Source of the DNA: Bemisia tabaci
Taxonomy: Eukaryota; Arthropoda; Insecta; Hemiptera; Aleyrodidae
Assembly: GCF_918797505.1 (NCBI RefSeq)
Contig: NC_092793.1
Coordinates: 73,467,912 to 73,531,911, forward strand
Direction: 5' to 3'
DNA: 64,000 nt
The position numbers and the translations under genes were made by a program. Below are positions 22,546-34,559 of this stretch, piece after piece (position 1 is the first letter of the stretch; each line of letters starts with the position of its first letter). A model generated the notes under the pieces. It did not search any database. It saw nothing but the letters and a program-made list of their open reading frames with translations, and had not been told where the DNA came from.

Positions 22546-25500
22546 TAGTTTAGAATCCAGCGATTCGGCAAATATGCTACCTACCCGACCGAATCTTGGA
22601 GAAATACCGAATGAGTCACAATTTTGTTTATCCGGTTTTCGTCATTTTTTCTTTCGCTCTCTTCCTGTTCGGGTTGCTGCATACTTTTTTCGGCTGGCTA
22701 ACCCTGTTGGGGCGTTATCGGAATTCGCTGAAGCGGATGTGACGAAAAAAAGGAGAAAAAAGTGGTAAAGAACGGCACGCAGGAAACTCCAGCGATACCT
22801 CGACAACCCCATCATAAACTCTGGCCATTCCACTGCTAACCAACCTGCGTTGGCTGTTGCACGGTGAAAGTAGGCAGTCCTCAGAAATTGAGGTTTGATC
22901 AGTTTGAAAATTTACCAGCTGATTGGTGCCTTTTACGGCTCGGAATCCAAAGTATGTTATTATTCATCTATGCAACGAGGAAAAAATGAAGAAAAATGTA
23001 TTTTTATTTGCTGAATGAGGGGTTTGGAAGACAAGGCGCATCAGAGGAATCTCCGGAAAAATTGAGATTTTAATGCTTTCAACTAAATGTAGGTTTGAAA
23101 TAAATTCTGCAAAAGATTCACTGGTAAAATCCATTTTTTAAGCATCAAAATGTGAGTTTAAACCTTCCCTTCCGCCGTAAAGCTTCATATAATTTAGAAA
23201 CTTTAAACGCGTTTTTCTCGAAATAGCAGAATCTGCTCTTATCTGCCTTGTCTTCCAAGACCCTTAAATAATATTAAGGGATTTTGTAAGTCTAGGAATC
23301 TCGAAAGAGCCTTTCCAAAAATAGTAGTATAGTTTAGAATTTTGACGTTTTTTGAAGTTTCAGGATTTAGCAGGAATGTTTAAGTAGGATTTTACACGAT
23401 AAGAAATAGGTTTTTTATTAAGATTATGGGATTTTAGGGCATTTTAAGGATTTTTTATCAGGATTTTTGAGGTACTTCAAGAACTCATTGCTTTAGGGAT
23501 TGTTGAGAGTTTAGTTTTATTTTTAAACTGAAAGTGTTTTGCGCGAGATTTTTTGATCAATCTGTATTTGTTAAGTCATGTCGGTTCCATTTCCTGGGAA
23601 AAATTTTCAATGCGCTGTTTACTGAGAGTTACTCCAATACCCTATTTTCCTCTTTTCTTCATGACATTTCCGCCTGTTTAAAATTCTGCGTGCGTTTGCT
23701 CTCTACCATGACCCACCTCTTTTCGCATGGATTATCTATCCCATAACTTTTAGCTTAAAAGGTTTTATCGTCACAAGATGTTTTTCTCCCAGGGGTCATG
23801 AAGGTAAATGCAAAAACCGAGAAGGAAGCGCAAGTCTTTCAATTGAATTAATTGAGCGAAAAAATAAGCACAACTAGTGCCTAAAACAGACTAAGCGTCA
23901 AAGAGGATTTTTCAGATTCTAGTAGACATCATTGTTATCTTTAAGTGTAACTACTGACGGACTCATATTTTGGGTATCACACAGAGATTAGGATTTCTCT
24001 TTTCTAGTGACTTTAGACAACTCGTTTAATCTCCATCCTCACGCTGAAATCTACTAACCAAAATCGTGTCTTCTTTTTTGAAAATAAATATTTGATCAGC
24101 ATGTAGCTCATTGAAGTATGGAGAGTCCATCACCATTGATCGTAAATATTAAAAAAATACTTATCTCATTAGGAGACATGTGAAAACTTGCAAACGTTCA
24201 TTCTGAAGAGTAACCTGAACGAAATGTCTCTGAAAATGTCAACAAACACTTCGCCTGCAATTAAAAACACTTGCGCCAGGTAAAAAAAGACCGTAAAATA
24301 CCTAGTAAACACTCGATAAAAACTTTTAACGATCATTTATGCAAATGATGGCTCGTCGATTCCAAGCGGGATTTGCCGATGATGCTCCGAGTGAATTTGA
24401 GCACCGTTGAAAAAAGATGGGTGTTAAAAGGGTTAGAAAGGCGTTTAAACATAGCCCGCCGTGATTGTTATAGCTTGAAAAATTTGTATCAGCGCTTTTA
24501 ATTAAAAGTTTAAATGAATTCTGAATGAATGAAAGTTGGAATTACCTTTTACATCCAATTCAATGTCGCTTTGCAGATAGTGCTTTAATCCCAGGTTTCC
24601 GCCGACGAATGAGTGGCGCCAAGTTGATCCCTTTTTAAATGTTTTTTAATAGTCCAATGAACTTGAAAAAATACAAACAGGATAGCTCTAATACTTCCGT
24701 ATCAGAAAACCAATCAGCTGTTTCTATGTAGGCACGTTTTTAGGAGATCAGTACTGCTGAGATGAGAGAACTCGCTCTGTAAAATTTCAACTATTAATTT
24801 TGAGGAAACTACACTACCGTAAAAAAATAAATTACAGAAAAACGATTAGGGTACTACGTGTTTCGAAATCAGAAGCATCAAATAAAGTTATCAGACCAAT
24901 AATCTGTTTTAAAAATGGTAAACCCCTTCTCCACCTTCTTGTTGCTGGGCTGGTGCGCCATTTGAACGCATTGTCACTACCTATACTAAAATCTAGAGCC
25001 AGGTTGAAATCAAAAAGCGCTCTATGTCAGGTGAGCGCTTTGCTGAGCGAAATGTTTTTGGTGGAAAATTTGCACCTTTTGGCAACAGTGCTTTGATACA
25101 ACACGGCTCATTCGAACTCCGAGATTTTCATGGTTTACAGAATTGTAAATTCAACGCAGAAAACTCTCGAGAACTAGCAACCGCAGCTATACATGACTCT
25201 CAAGAAAACCAGAGTGCCTGCAATTTTTTGGTATGCAACACGCTCATCCCGAGAACACGAATAGTTGTATCCAGAGCTAGCCATTGAAAAACACGGAGCG
25301 CCTTAACAAAATGTGGCGCACTCATTGTATTCATACGTCGTCGTTGCACATAACAATGGAGGTACCTGAAGCGCGGCGGGTTAAGGGGGCGGTTTGAGTT
25401 CATTCGTGCGGAGGGTTAACAGTTTACATTGTGAAATTTAAAATTTTCATTCTGTAAAAACTTGAGGAGGTCGAAAGATTCCTTGCCGCAAAGATTGTGG

Positions 25501-27905
25501 ACACTTTGCACTCCCACACACACACACACTTATTTTTCCCGAAAGCATTCTTCAATGTTTCCGAATTTGTTTGGTATCATCACAAACTTATGTCATTTTC
25601 CCCTCTTTGATGTAGAAATAAGAACATTTGAGACACAACAACACAGAAATTTACCGGAACGGAACATTCTTTCCAATGAAGTTGACAAAACGAAGAGAAT
25701 TTATTATGATTCAAAACATGCAGGTGTTGAAGAGCAAATGGTAGCACGTACCAATCCGTCGGAGTATATAGGTTTTCGCCGGGCTGGACAAATTACCCAT
25801 TAGGAGTGTATTTTAATAATACTGGATTGTCATCGCCCTCAGGGGTTTAACACGATAGTCGAATTTCGAGAGATCGAACGTCGACATCACAACTTGCATT
25901 TATAAAAGAAAAGTATCGATACATCGAATTGCAGTATCGACCGTCACGATACTCCGCGACAGTCCGTTTAATCCGGGCATCAATTTTAATAAACAGAGCG
26001 CGAATTGCCCCGTTGACTGCTGTACATGTTGCCAAAAATCTGAAAATTGGGTTTTATCGAAGGAGAAATTGGTTACTTTTTAGCACTTACAGGCAGCAAT
26101 GCTGCGGTGAGTATTTGGACCTGTAAGCCCGTAATCTCTGCACAGTGCACACTTGTCCGGTCACAGGGGCAAAAACCTACCCCGAAATTCATGAGAGGCC
26201 AGCGGAATACTTTAGATTTAACATTCTTGAAATTACCGTCAGGTAATTATGGAAATCGAAGTACCTTAAGACATGTTTCCGCATAAAAAATCATGTAAAA
26301 CACATTTAAAATGTCAAACCCAAAACGTACAAGTAGGAAATTAGCGTTTTTATTTTAGATTATATTCAAGCTATTCAAACTGTCTGTTCAAAAATTGATC
26401 AAAATCAACATAAGCTGAATCAATTATCGGGGCAAAAGCATGAGGTCCGCAAAATTCTGATTTTTCTTTGTAAAAAAATGTGATTCCTCCCATATTACAA
26501 AGAACTCGTAGGTATCAAGTTAGGAAGAATTTAATTCATACAAAGCGTAATAAAGCGTTGGAAAAGGCTAGTAGAAATTGCAAAGTGAAAAAGCAGTAAT
26601 TTTTTGTTTAACATGTAGCTTCTATTTGGACTTTTCCAATGTGCCCACCAAATGTATTGCCCGTGGTTTTTAAAAGCAAAGAAACGTATCTTTTGATGCT
26701 CATTTTCTCATCTTGTGTACGATTGCGTTGTCCTTTGCCTGATTTATAAGTCGTGTGAAATTAATTTTCAGAAAGTGGCGGCACTGCGCTTGAAACAGCA
26801 AAACAATGTAATTTTATAAATAACCATGCAATCTAAGAGAAGAGATATGTAGGGTTGACTATTTGCAATAAGAGGCTCCTGCATTTTAGCAGTATATGCA
26901 TGAGAGTTCGATGGCTTGAATGATGTCAATGTGTTTAACACAGAATAACCCCCAGTTATAACGTACATACATAAAGTGTTTGAAACCGTTTCTGAAGTTT
27001 TAAAAAATCAAAATTACAAGAACATTTCTGTCCAAGATCCCAGAAAAATATGATGAATAGGGATTCGAAGTTATTTTTCCAGTGATTCGGTCGTATTCCC
27101 CAATTCATAACACAATAACAGCAGTGAGGCTCATAGTGTCTTTCTTCCTAATTTTTGTTCCTTTTGTTCTTGCCGGTTGAAAATGCGGGTGTGATCCCTG
27201 CAAAACGTCCCGGGTTTTTTTATTTTACTTTATGTGTTTTTTTTTAATTTTTGCGGCCTTAGTCCCGATTTAAGTTTTTTTTTTTTTTTTTTTTTTTTTT
27301 TTGCCAACTCATACCTTAGGTTGTGGAACCTAGCTTAAATACTTTTGTGGGATGTGAAAATTCGATTTTCCCTCGTAAAAATTCCGGTTGTAAATTGGGC
27401 GTCTTCATATTTAAATCGTTCTTTTTTTTAGTAAAAATGGCATCCACGCTCTCATTCGTTCTAAATCCTGTTACGTCGTCCGTAATCCAACGGGTGAGTG
27501 CCGAAGTTCCCGGCACTGCTTTAGCTGATGATCGCGGCGACACATTAATGATGCATGGAATTCAGAGCTCATGAGTGAATGCGGGTCAAATCACTTTCTA
27601 GCTCAAGAGGACTAGATTTGTCCAAGAAGTATGTCATCGGTCGCAATAAACAAGGGCCACTTGTTACCTAATGCTGAATAGGAACGCAATTATCATTTGT
27701 AAAATTCACGACGTAGTCCGCTGTGCAATCATTTTGATTAGATCAGATTTGTACTTTGAGGCTGGAACTGCACATGCGAGGTAATTTGGACTTAATTATG
27801 CTAAAAAGGGGCGTTTCACATATTACGTAAGTCTTTTGGGGAAGGGAGGGGCCATAGGGGAAGGGGATGTATTACTGCCTTATCGAGTCTTCCTGGTTGA
27901 GGATC
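22546..27905. other. 5.3-kb gene-poor stretch
   Basis: No exon with convincing splice sites is visible. A short (CA)n run lies at 25515-25530 and a poly-T tract at 27271-27302. The longest frame, 25462-25803 (+, 113 codons), contains an acceptor-like CTTTGATGTAG at 25615 but matches no known domain. Confidence 0.4.
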
Positions 27906-28101
27906 TAACAAGGGGAACTTCCCAAGCTGCCGCCTCCGATCGGGCTGAAAAAATTCATACGAACTCTTTGGATGAATTTATTTGACCCGTATTTTTTTGT
28001 TTTTTCCAACGCCCCCTAGAAACCCCCCAAAAAAATTCCGGAAAGTCTTGCTTTGAGCGCTCGAGTGTATATACGTAGTATAGCAACCACTTCTTATCAG
28101 C

Positions 28102-28172
28102 CGGCGGTGGCTCTGCGGTAGCGCGCTTGCCCAGTGTATCAGCGGTCCCGGGTTCGAATCCCGGGCGCCGCG
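28102..28172 (+). tRNA. tRNA-like sequence (left arm of palindrome)
   Basis: Box A-like TGGCTCTGCGGTAGCGCG and box B GGTTCGAATCC are present. The T-arm CCGGG-TTCGAAT-CCCGG is perfect and GCGGTG pairs with CGCCGC as an acceptor stem of six pairs. The anticodon arm does not fold cleanly, so I read it as a tRNA-derived sequence or pseudo-tRNA, possibly still a Pol III promoter. Confidence 0.6.
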
Positions 28173-28634
28173 CCTACTTTTTACGACCGAATTTTATATT
28201 CTCACACTTTTTCACATCGAATCCCATTTAATACAGTGGAACTTAAAACATCAATTAATTTACAACCATCATCAAACACAAATTGATCTACGATCAATAA
28301 CTTCTTCAATTTGAAGTATAGATTTTTTTTGGGAGGGGGGGGGGGGGATACGCGCGCGATTATCTCGCCAATCACTGTACTTTTGCATTAGCCGACGACC
28401 CGCTCCGCCCCCTCACATCAACATATTTCTCCCGATCACCCGTATGCGTCATGATCTCTCCCCGTCATTATCCACAAAAAAAATCTATACTTCAAATTGA
28501 AGAAGTTATTGATCGTAGATCAATTTGTGTTTGATGATGGTTGTAAATTAATTGATGTTTTAAGTTCCACTGTATTAAATGGGATTCGATGTGAAAAAGT
28601 GTGAGAATATACAATTGGGTCGTAAAAAAGTAGA

Positions 28635-28707
28635 CGCGGCGCCCGGGATTCGAACCCGGGACCGCTGATGCACTGGACAAGCGCGCTACCACAGAGCCAC
28701 CGCCGAC
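28635..28707 (-). tRNA. tRNA-like sequence (right arm of palindrome)
   Basis: This is the reverse complement of the unit in the left arm, with the same box B (GGTTCGAATCC read on the minus strand) and a few substitutions in the anticodon region. An open frame reading through it (28492-28692, -) has the typical tRNA-translation look (VPGSNPGRR) and is not a gene. Confidence 0.6.
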
Positions 28708-29214
28708 TGATAAGAAGTAGTTGCTATACTACGTATATAGGCTCGAGCGCTCAAAGCAAGACTTTCCGGAATTTTTTTGGGGGGTTTCTAGGGGGCGTTG
28801 GAAAAAACAAAAAAATACGGGTCAAATAAATTCATCCAAAGAGTTCGTATGAATTTTTTCAGCCCGATCGGAGGCGGCAGCTTGGGAAGTTCCCCTTGTA
28901 AGTATATTTTCCGTTCCGGGACAGCTATCCAGTTGGTCCTATTGTTGCCAGCCTAATACTTCTTTAAATCTAAAATCTAAATCTTCTTTTCCGGGAAACT
29001 TTGACAGAAAAATAAGACACAAACCGATGGCTACCGAACAATACCGCATATCTGCAAAGTGACGATTTTACAGAACGTAGAGAGGAATTCGCCATTTTTG
29101 TAATTTTAAGTTTAGATTTGCAGTTTTTTCATACTTTACAGCGTCATTGAAGCGCTCCCCTGCAGACTTTGAGGAAAAACTAAAATTATCAGCTTGCGTA
29201 TTATATGTACAAGT

Positions 29215-30607
29215 CAGTGGCGTGGCGTGAATTGCGATGTATCGATTGTTATGTCATTTAAACCTATGGTAGAGAATCGATTATTAAGGTGTTCGCTGCA
29301 AACACCCTCACGGTTCGTTTCAGAGGGAGGTAAATGAAATTGTGTTGCCCACTCAAAATTCCTTCGGGATCTTGAAGTAGGATGCATACACAGTCATTTA
29401 AGCCTAAAATGAAAATATTCTGTCGAGCTCTTCGAAAATAAAATCAATTTTTGTGTTTTTGGCGCTAAAATGGCCTTCAAAGACGATCGATGATTCAATT
29501 CCGATGGGTTGTGCATATGTAAAATGGTACATGTGTGATGGACTCTACGTATTTTTGGACCAGGAATCGATTGAGCAGGGTCCTGAATCGGTCCGAAGCT
29601 TCATTGACCGAAAAATGGGCCTTTTTTTGGATTTTAGGGGTGTTTTGGGCCCATTTTCCCCCAATTTTGGCGTGAAAAAACCTGTGCCGTCATGGGTAAT
29701 GATTATCGGGTCATTTCGGGCGGACCATCGAATGCACTTGGTCCCGAGACACTCCGGGGCTTCCGGAGTGATACAGGGTTTTCGAGATACAGGGGATCAA
29801 AGTCCCCGATTTTCACTCAATTCTGCAGGTATTTTAATGTTCAATTCCGACTATAAATTGATTTCTGATCTAGATATCGAAGCGCATTTTGCGGTGGTTG
29901 ATTCAGCTAGTGAGGGTTTGTGAAATTTGTAGAAAAATCCACCACACGTAGCTGAATCAACCACCGCAAAATGCGCTTCGATATCTAAATCAGAAATCAA
30001 TTTATAGTCGGAATTGAACATTAAAATACCTGCAGAATTGAGTGAAAATCGGGGACTTTGATCCCCTGTATCTCGAAAACCCTGTATCACTCCGGAAGCC
30101 CCGGAGTGTCTCGGGACCAAGTGCATTCGATGGTCCGCCCGAAATGACCCGATAATCATTACCCATGACGGCACAGGTTTTTTCACGCCAAAATTGGGGG
30201 AAAATGGGCCCAAAACACCCCTAAAATCCAAAAAAGGCCCATTTTTCAGTCAATGAAGCTTCGGACCGATTCAGGACCCTGCTCAATCGATTCCTGGTCC
30301 AAAAATACGTAGAGTCCATCACACATGTACCATTTTACATATGCACAACCCATCGGAATTGAATCATCGATCGTCTTTGAAGGCCATTTTAGCGCCAAAA
30401 ACACAAAAATTGATTTTATTTTCGAAGAGCTCGACAGAATATTTTCATTTTAGGCTTAAATGACTGTGTATGCATCCTACTTCAAGATCCCGAAGGAATT
30501 TTGAGTGGGCAACACAATTTCATTTACCTTCCTCTGAAACGAACCGTGCCTGTTTATCGATCCTTTTCCGTAGGTTTAAATGGCATACCAATCGATATAT
30601 CGCAATG
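29215..30607. mobile_element. hAT-type MITE, family A, copy 3, split by an insertion
   Basis: The left part is 29215-29308 (CAGTGGCGTGGCGTGAATTG ... AACACCCT). The right part is 30549-30607 (CCTGTTTATCGATCC ... ATCGATATATCGCAATG), where the terminal repeat is lost. The two halves join into a normal family A element once the 1240-bp palindrome between them is removed. Confidence 0.85.
29309..30548. mobile_element. 1240-bp near-perfect palindrome (foldback element)
   Basis: The arms 29309-29909 and 29950-30548 are almost identical reverse complements around a 40-bp loop. The ends are CACGGTTCGTTTCAGAGG and CCTCTGAAACGAACCGTG, with CCT at both junctions suggesting a 3-bp target duplication. CAC...GTG ends with a 3-bp duplication would fit a CACTA-like element, but this is inference. 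Each arm holds the same open frame (156 codons at 29453-29923 +, and 126 codons at 29851-30231 -) with no recognised domain. High arm identity implies recent origin or gene conversion between arms. Confidence 0.88.
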
Positions 30608-30721
30608 CTATAAGGAACTCATCCATAAAATCACCTATCTCCATAAGGCGACGAAAGACTCTTAAGTTGTGTCTAAATGGAGCCAGAAAAACTAGTCACT
30701 TGTTGCAATATGTAGTCCAAT

Positions 30722-31002
30722 CAGGGTGGCAAAATTTCATGAAAAATAAAATCTTGAAATGTCTCTTGGTATATTTCATGAAATTTCAGAAATGTATGAA
30801 AGATATTGAAAAACACCAGTCCTTTTCATGTTTCGTAAAATGTAACGATTGTGACTTTCCTCTATTTTTGTGTGTTTTAGTGCGGGTTGTATACTCTAGC
30901 CCCTGAAATACATGAAATATTTCACAGCCTTGTGATATTTCATGGAATATTTCACTGAAATTTCCAATCTTTCATTTCTTTCTTACGTTTCATGCCGCCC
31001 TG
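30722..31002. mobile_element. hAT-type MITE, 281 bp
   Basis: The ends are CAGGGTGGCAAAATTTCATG and TTTCATGCCGCCCTG, flanked by identical 8-bp target duplications AGTCCAAT (30714-30721 and 31003-31010). The interior repeats ATTTCATGAAAT-like motifs. No ORF of its own; the frame 30580-30906 crosses its border. Confidence 0.9.
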
Positions 31003-31900
31003 AGTCCAATTTTGGCGATTTAATTTGTTACCCTACCCAGCAAGTGGTCCGTTCCTTTTGATCTAAACGGAAACTATTCCAAGCGCAGAGCACCATGCTG
31101 GCAACCTCTGTTTTCAATGCGCTACAAGCACGAATTAACATGAACGGAAAAATTGCAGATCGGGATTTTTCCTATTTTTCAACAAAGAGGGAGGGAACTC
31201 CTCGACCGCCTCCATTACAGGCAGAGTGCTGTCTCATTCGCGATAATACCTGCCCGCCTTCGTAATATCCGACATAAATTCTGATCTGAAGTTAAGACCA
31301 GTTTCCCGCGCCATAAAAATGAAGAATCAAAGTCAGATAACTCTCCGCCGGCCGCGCCCCGCTCCGATCTTTTTCAATTTTCTTCGAGCTGGTTGCAGGG
31401 ATGGAAGGGGCTTCTCCGCACCCACCCTTTGCTACTGATCGGAAGAGGGGGGGGGGGTAGCTCTTTCGTTTTTCACAGCGAAACGAGCGGGAAAACAGAG
31501 CGGTGCAGCGAGAGAATGAAGGGATGTAATGTGGGTATTAAGTTATTTCATTATCGATTAGCGACCTTACCGACTATGAATAATTGTTTCCGGTTGAGGA
31601 GGTTCCTCGATGCATCGTTGTCAGTTGGGAACCGTTCTGCTTACAAAAAAAAAAAAAAAAAAAAAAGATGTAATAAAACTCTAATTAATCTGGTAGTTAT
31701 TACCGGATCACTGACAACTTAACTACACGTTCAGTAAATCGCAAGGACATCACTACCAGGTGTCCATTTTCGGTGTCCACACATTTTCAAGAACTGCATG
31801 GACAATCTAGTGACCGCTATGTACTATTCCTTTCATTCTGCAAGAAGATTTCCGCTTTAGTATATGTGTGCATAAAATCAAATCAAGAATAAAATTGCTG
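31003..31900. other. non-coding stretch
   Basis: It contains a G-run (31446-31458) and a poly-A run (31647-31666). No exon recognised. Confidence 0.4.
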
Positions 31901-31909
31901 GATCAAGCA

Positions 31910-32136
31910 AACAATAGAAAAGTCGCTCGGATTTAGAGTCCAGACTCCTAATAAAATTGAAATAAAAAAATGATCTCGATACAATTGGATTTTTGTTTGA
32001 ATCAAAAGGAAATCTGCTTAAATTAAGAGGCTTGCCTCTCGATTCAAGTATGAACCCAACTGAATCAAATGTATTTACTCTTGTCAAATTTTTTAAAAGT
32101 CCGGACTCTACATCCAAGCGACTTTTTTTCCAGCGA
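31910..32136. mobile_element. MITE, family I, diverged copy 3
   Basis: It contains GGATTTAGAGTCCAGACTC and its mirrored GAGTCCGGACTCTAcATCC-like arm. The middle portion matches the copies at 5589 and 7771 (TTAAATTAAGAGGCTT, TTGAATCAAAAGGAAATC). The terminal bases are eroded. Confidence 0.7.
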
Positions 32137-32139
32137 AGC

Positions 32140-33410
32140 TTCTTCTTGATATGGACGACTTTTTCCTTGAAATCAGCATATTTTTCTCGTGATTCAAGAT
32201 GAAATTCTCACTGGAGGCGAATTGAAGAAACTCGTTTTTCCCCTGTTTTAAATGCGGCCCGATGTGTTTCCGTTGAACTTGATCCGCTTATCTTGCGAAT
32301 AAACTGACCACGACCGCGCAACACTGTGGTTAACGCCGTCGGCTGAACAGCAAATTATTCTCTGTGTTCTTTTTGCAAAGGAAAACTTCTAACTAAATGA
32401 GAATTTGTCTATTACAGTTCGATTGAAACCAACCATTTTAACCGGCCGCTTGCCACTGCGTCGGGATTTTTCCCGTAGAAGATCTCAATCCGCCCAAGGA
32501 ATGCTGTATTTTATCGCACATATTGTTAGGTTAAAATTAATTCGATTAAACTGAAGAATTTTTAATCAAACTTCCGTCTTATTTTGTTGTGGTTTGATAC
32601 AAGAAGAGCCCAGATGTTTGAAATATTTGAATTTCTATGCAAAACTAGCCACTAGTCTTTAATAATTTACGTAGTTCCTGCTCTGCTTTACTTTGGATTT
32701 TGCTGTAACTTATAGCCTCTTAAAATGCCTCACATTGCTGGTCAGTCACAGGATAATTTGGTTACTGACTCAACTCAAAATGAAAGAAAAATTTTTACTG
32801 AAAATATGTCAGAGAGGGTATAGAAGTAAGGTCGAGTCTCTGTTTGAGATACTCAGATTTTGAAAGAGGGGTTTTCTATCGTGATTGAGCTCTTGTGCAC
32901 TTTAGCTCAGTGCTCGCTCCTTTATCTTCCTATCGTCAAATCTGTTTAGTTACAGCTCCATAATTTGATTTATAATTTTTCTGTTTTAATTTGAAACTTG
33001 CAAATAAATAAAGATTCCCGTAAAGTATATCTGTTCATAGATATTCATCGGAAACTTCGTTTATAATATCATATCGCCGTTTCTTCGACGTAAGGGCTTT
33101 TTTCTATTTCCACCATTTCCATCTGAGCAATGGAACATGGACACTTGGACCGAGACCATGGCACGAATAACAGCCTATACGCCTTTAGGTGGTTATTCCT
33201 GTCATCGGTCCGATCAAATTATTGTGTCCTTGGGTATCGCTGGTAGTGACGGCAAGTCGATCCCTTGATTACTCGGCTGAAGAATCCACTTTTAGCGCAG
33301 TGAAGTCAGATCGACTGGCAGGTGGATGATACAAGACCGATTTTCAAGAGCTATCAGACTCGCACCGAGTCAACGTTGAATTGTGAAAAATTTACGTCAT
33401 TTCTGTGGCG
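32140..33410. other. non-coding stretch, nothing recognised
   Basis: No splice-bounded open frame and no repeat shared with other parts of the window were seen. Confidence 0.4.
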
Positions 33411-33416
33411 TGGCAC

Positions 33417-33510
33417 ACTGACGCCTACAAACCTGAAGGGCTACTTCACGCATTGCGTAATGCTTGAAGTATCGCTTTAGGTTTGTGGGCGTCAGTGCGC
33501 GTTTTGAGCT
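33417..33510. repeat. family C palindrome, copy 2
   Basis: GACGCCTACAAACCTGAAGG, CTACTTCACGCATTGCG and mirrored TTTAGGTTTGTGGGCGTC match the copies at 21974 and 40167. A GC-rich tail (GCAGCACGCCGCGGCGCGG) follows, and GTGGC-AC / GTGCCAC bracket the whole (about 33411-33543). Confidence 0.8.
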
Positions 33511-33869
33511 GGCAGCACGCCGCGGCGCGGCGCAGCGTGCCACAAACTTGCCTACTAACTTGCCATTGATAAGTAAGGGTGTTAAAATGTAGGCAATATG
33601 ACATAAAACTCGAAATTAGCGACTCAAAAAACATCAGTTACGAAACTTTTGTGATCTTCAGTCATTAACCGACTTATTTCTTCCTAATCTAGAGTTTTTG
33701 GCCGAAGTTTTGGACCTCATGAAATTCTCTCCTGTGCTCAATTGCGCTTTGTTCAATTTTCCGCTAACTTAGAAATTCCGGCCATTTTTCAGTAGCGGGA
33801 ATTTAAAATTTTGCTCTCCCCCCCTTCTAAGCTCCCTGATCTACTCTTATATATAAAAAAAAACCTGGA

Positions 33870-34150
33870 TGCTATTTCCAAAATCTGATTACAGCGGGCT
33901 CATCTAGAGACAATCGCCTGTCGATGACCGCAAATATCATGGCAATAGGCCCGGTAGAATGATCAAACGAACTGTGACAAAAAATAAAAATGCACATTGT
34001 TTAAATGGGAGAAATCGCAACTTTACCACGTAATATAAAAAAATTAATTTTCAAAATTTGAATATAGCGGGCTCATTTAGAGAGAATTGCTTATCGATAA
34101 CCGCAAAAATCATGAAAATTAGCTCAGTAGAACGCTGGAACTAAGCGTTA
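33870..34150. repeat. family E repeat, two tandem units
   Basis: AGCGGGCTCATCTAGAGACAAT..CGATGACCGCAAA (about 33894) recurs as AGCGGGCTCATTTAGAGAGAAT..CGATAACCGCAAA (about 34067). Single related stretches occur at about 43303-43370 and 60248-60300. Confidence 0.65.
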
Positions 34151-34401
34151 CCAGATATGCAAATTTAGGAGGTCTCGGAGCACACAGTATAGATATGTAC
34201 ATGTTTATTTTATAGTTATGGATCCATTTCTGGCAAATACCTTGCCAGATAACCTTCTTAACATACAGTCCTCTTATTGCTTCATTATGTTTTTCACGTA
34301 AGTTTGAAAGGATTGCTCCGGCAATCAGGTCAACGTGAAAGTTTTCCTCTAATGAGCGATTAAAAAAAATATGATTTAAGGAAGTAAAAAATTGATCATA
34401 C

Positions 34402-34556
34402 CTAGTGGCCACCACGATTAAGTTGCTCTTCCCCCTTCCGCTGGCCCCTGTCCCTGTCTGTGAAGACTGCGCTCTCAAGTAGACAGCAAGCCTCACGGAA
34501 ATATTATCGTTCAGAGGGCTCATCCGGCAGTCAAGTGTTACGTTGTCAGACTTCAA
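34402..34556 (-). CDS. possible internal coding exon, unknown protein
   Basis: Fifty-one codons lie between an AG (34557-34558) and a GTATGA donor-like site (34400-34401) on the minus strand. The sequence is distinctly GC-richer than its surroundings. It reads LKSDNVTLDC, then NDNISVRLAVYLRAQS and GKSNLIVVAT, with two N-glycosylation sequons (NVT, NIS) and alternating hydrophobics like an extracellular beta-sandwich. The polypyrimidine tract is poor. I do not recognise the protein. Confidence 0.3.
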
Positions 34557-34559
34557 CTA

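Larger units (their letters stand above)
27909..28898. mobile_element. 990-bp palindromic element carrying tRNA-like sequences
   Basis: Two arms of about 420 bp (27909-28331 and 28478-28898) are near-perfect reverse complements. The ends are CAAGGGGAACTTCCC and GGGAAGTTCCCCTTG, and TAA flanks both sides (27906-27908, 28899-28901), compatible with a 3-bp TWA-type target site of PIF/Harbinger elements. The loop contains a G-run (about 28337-28348). Each arm contains a tRNA-like unit pointing toward the loop. No transposase is present. Confidence 0.85.

Noticed and set aside
25462..25803. 113-codon plus-strand frame
   Set aside because: No domain, includes a (CA)n microsatellite, and one such frame is expected by chance in 64 kb.
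28492..28692. 66-codon minus-strand frame with VPGSNPGRR
   Set aside because: This peptide is the usual mistranslation of a tRNA box B region; the sequence is the arm of a palindromic element.
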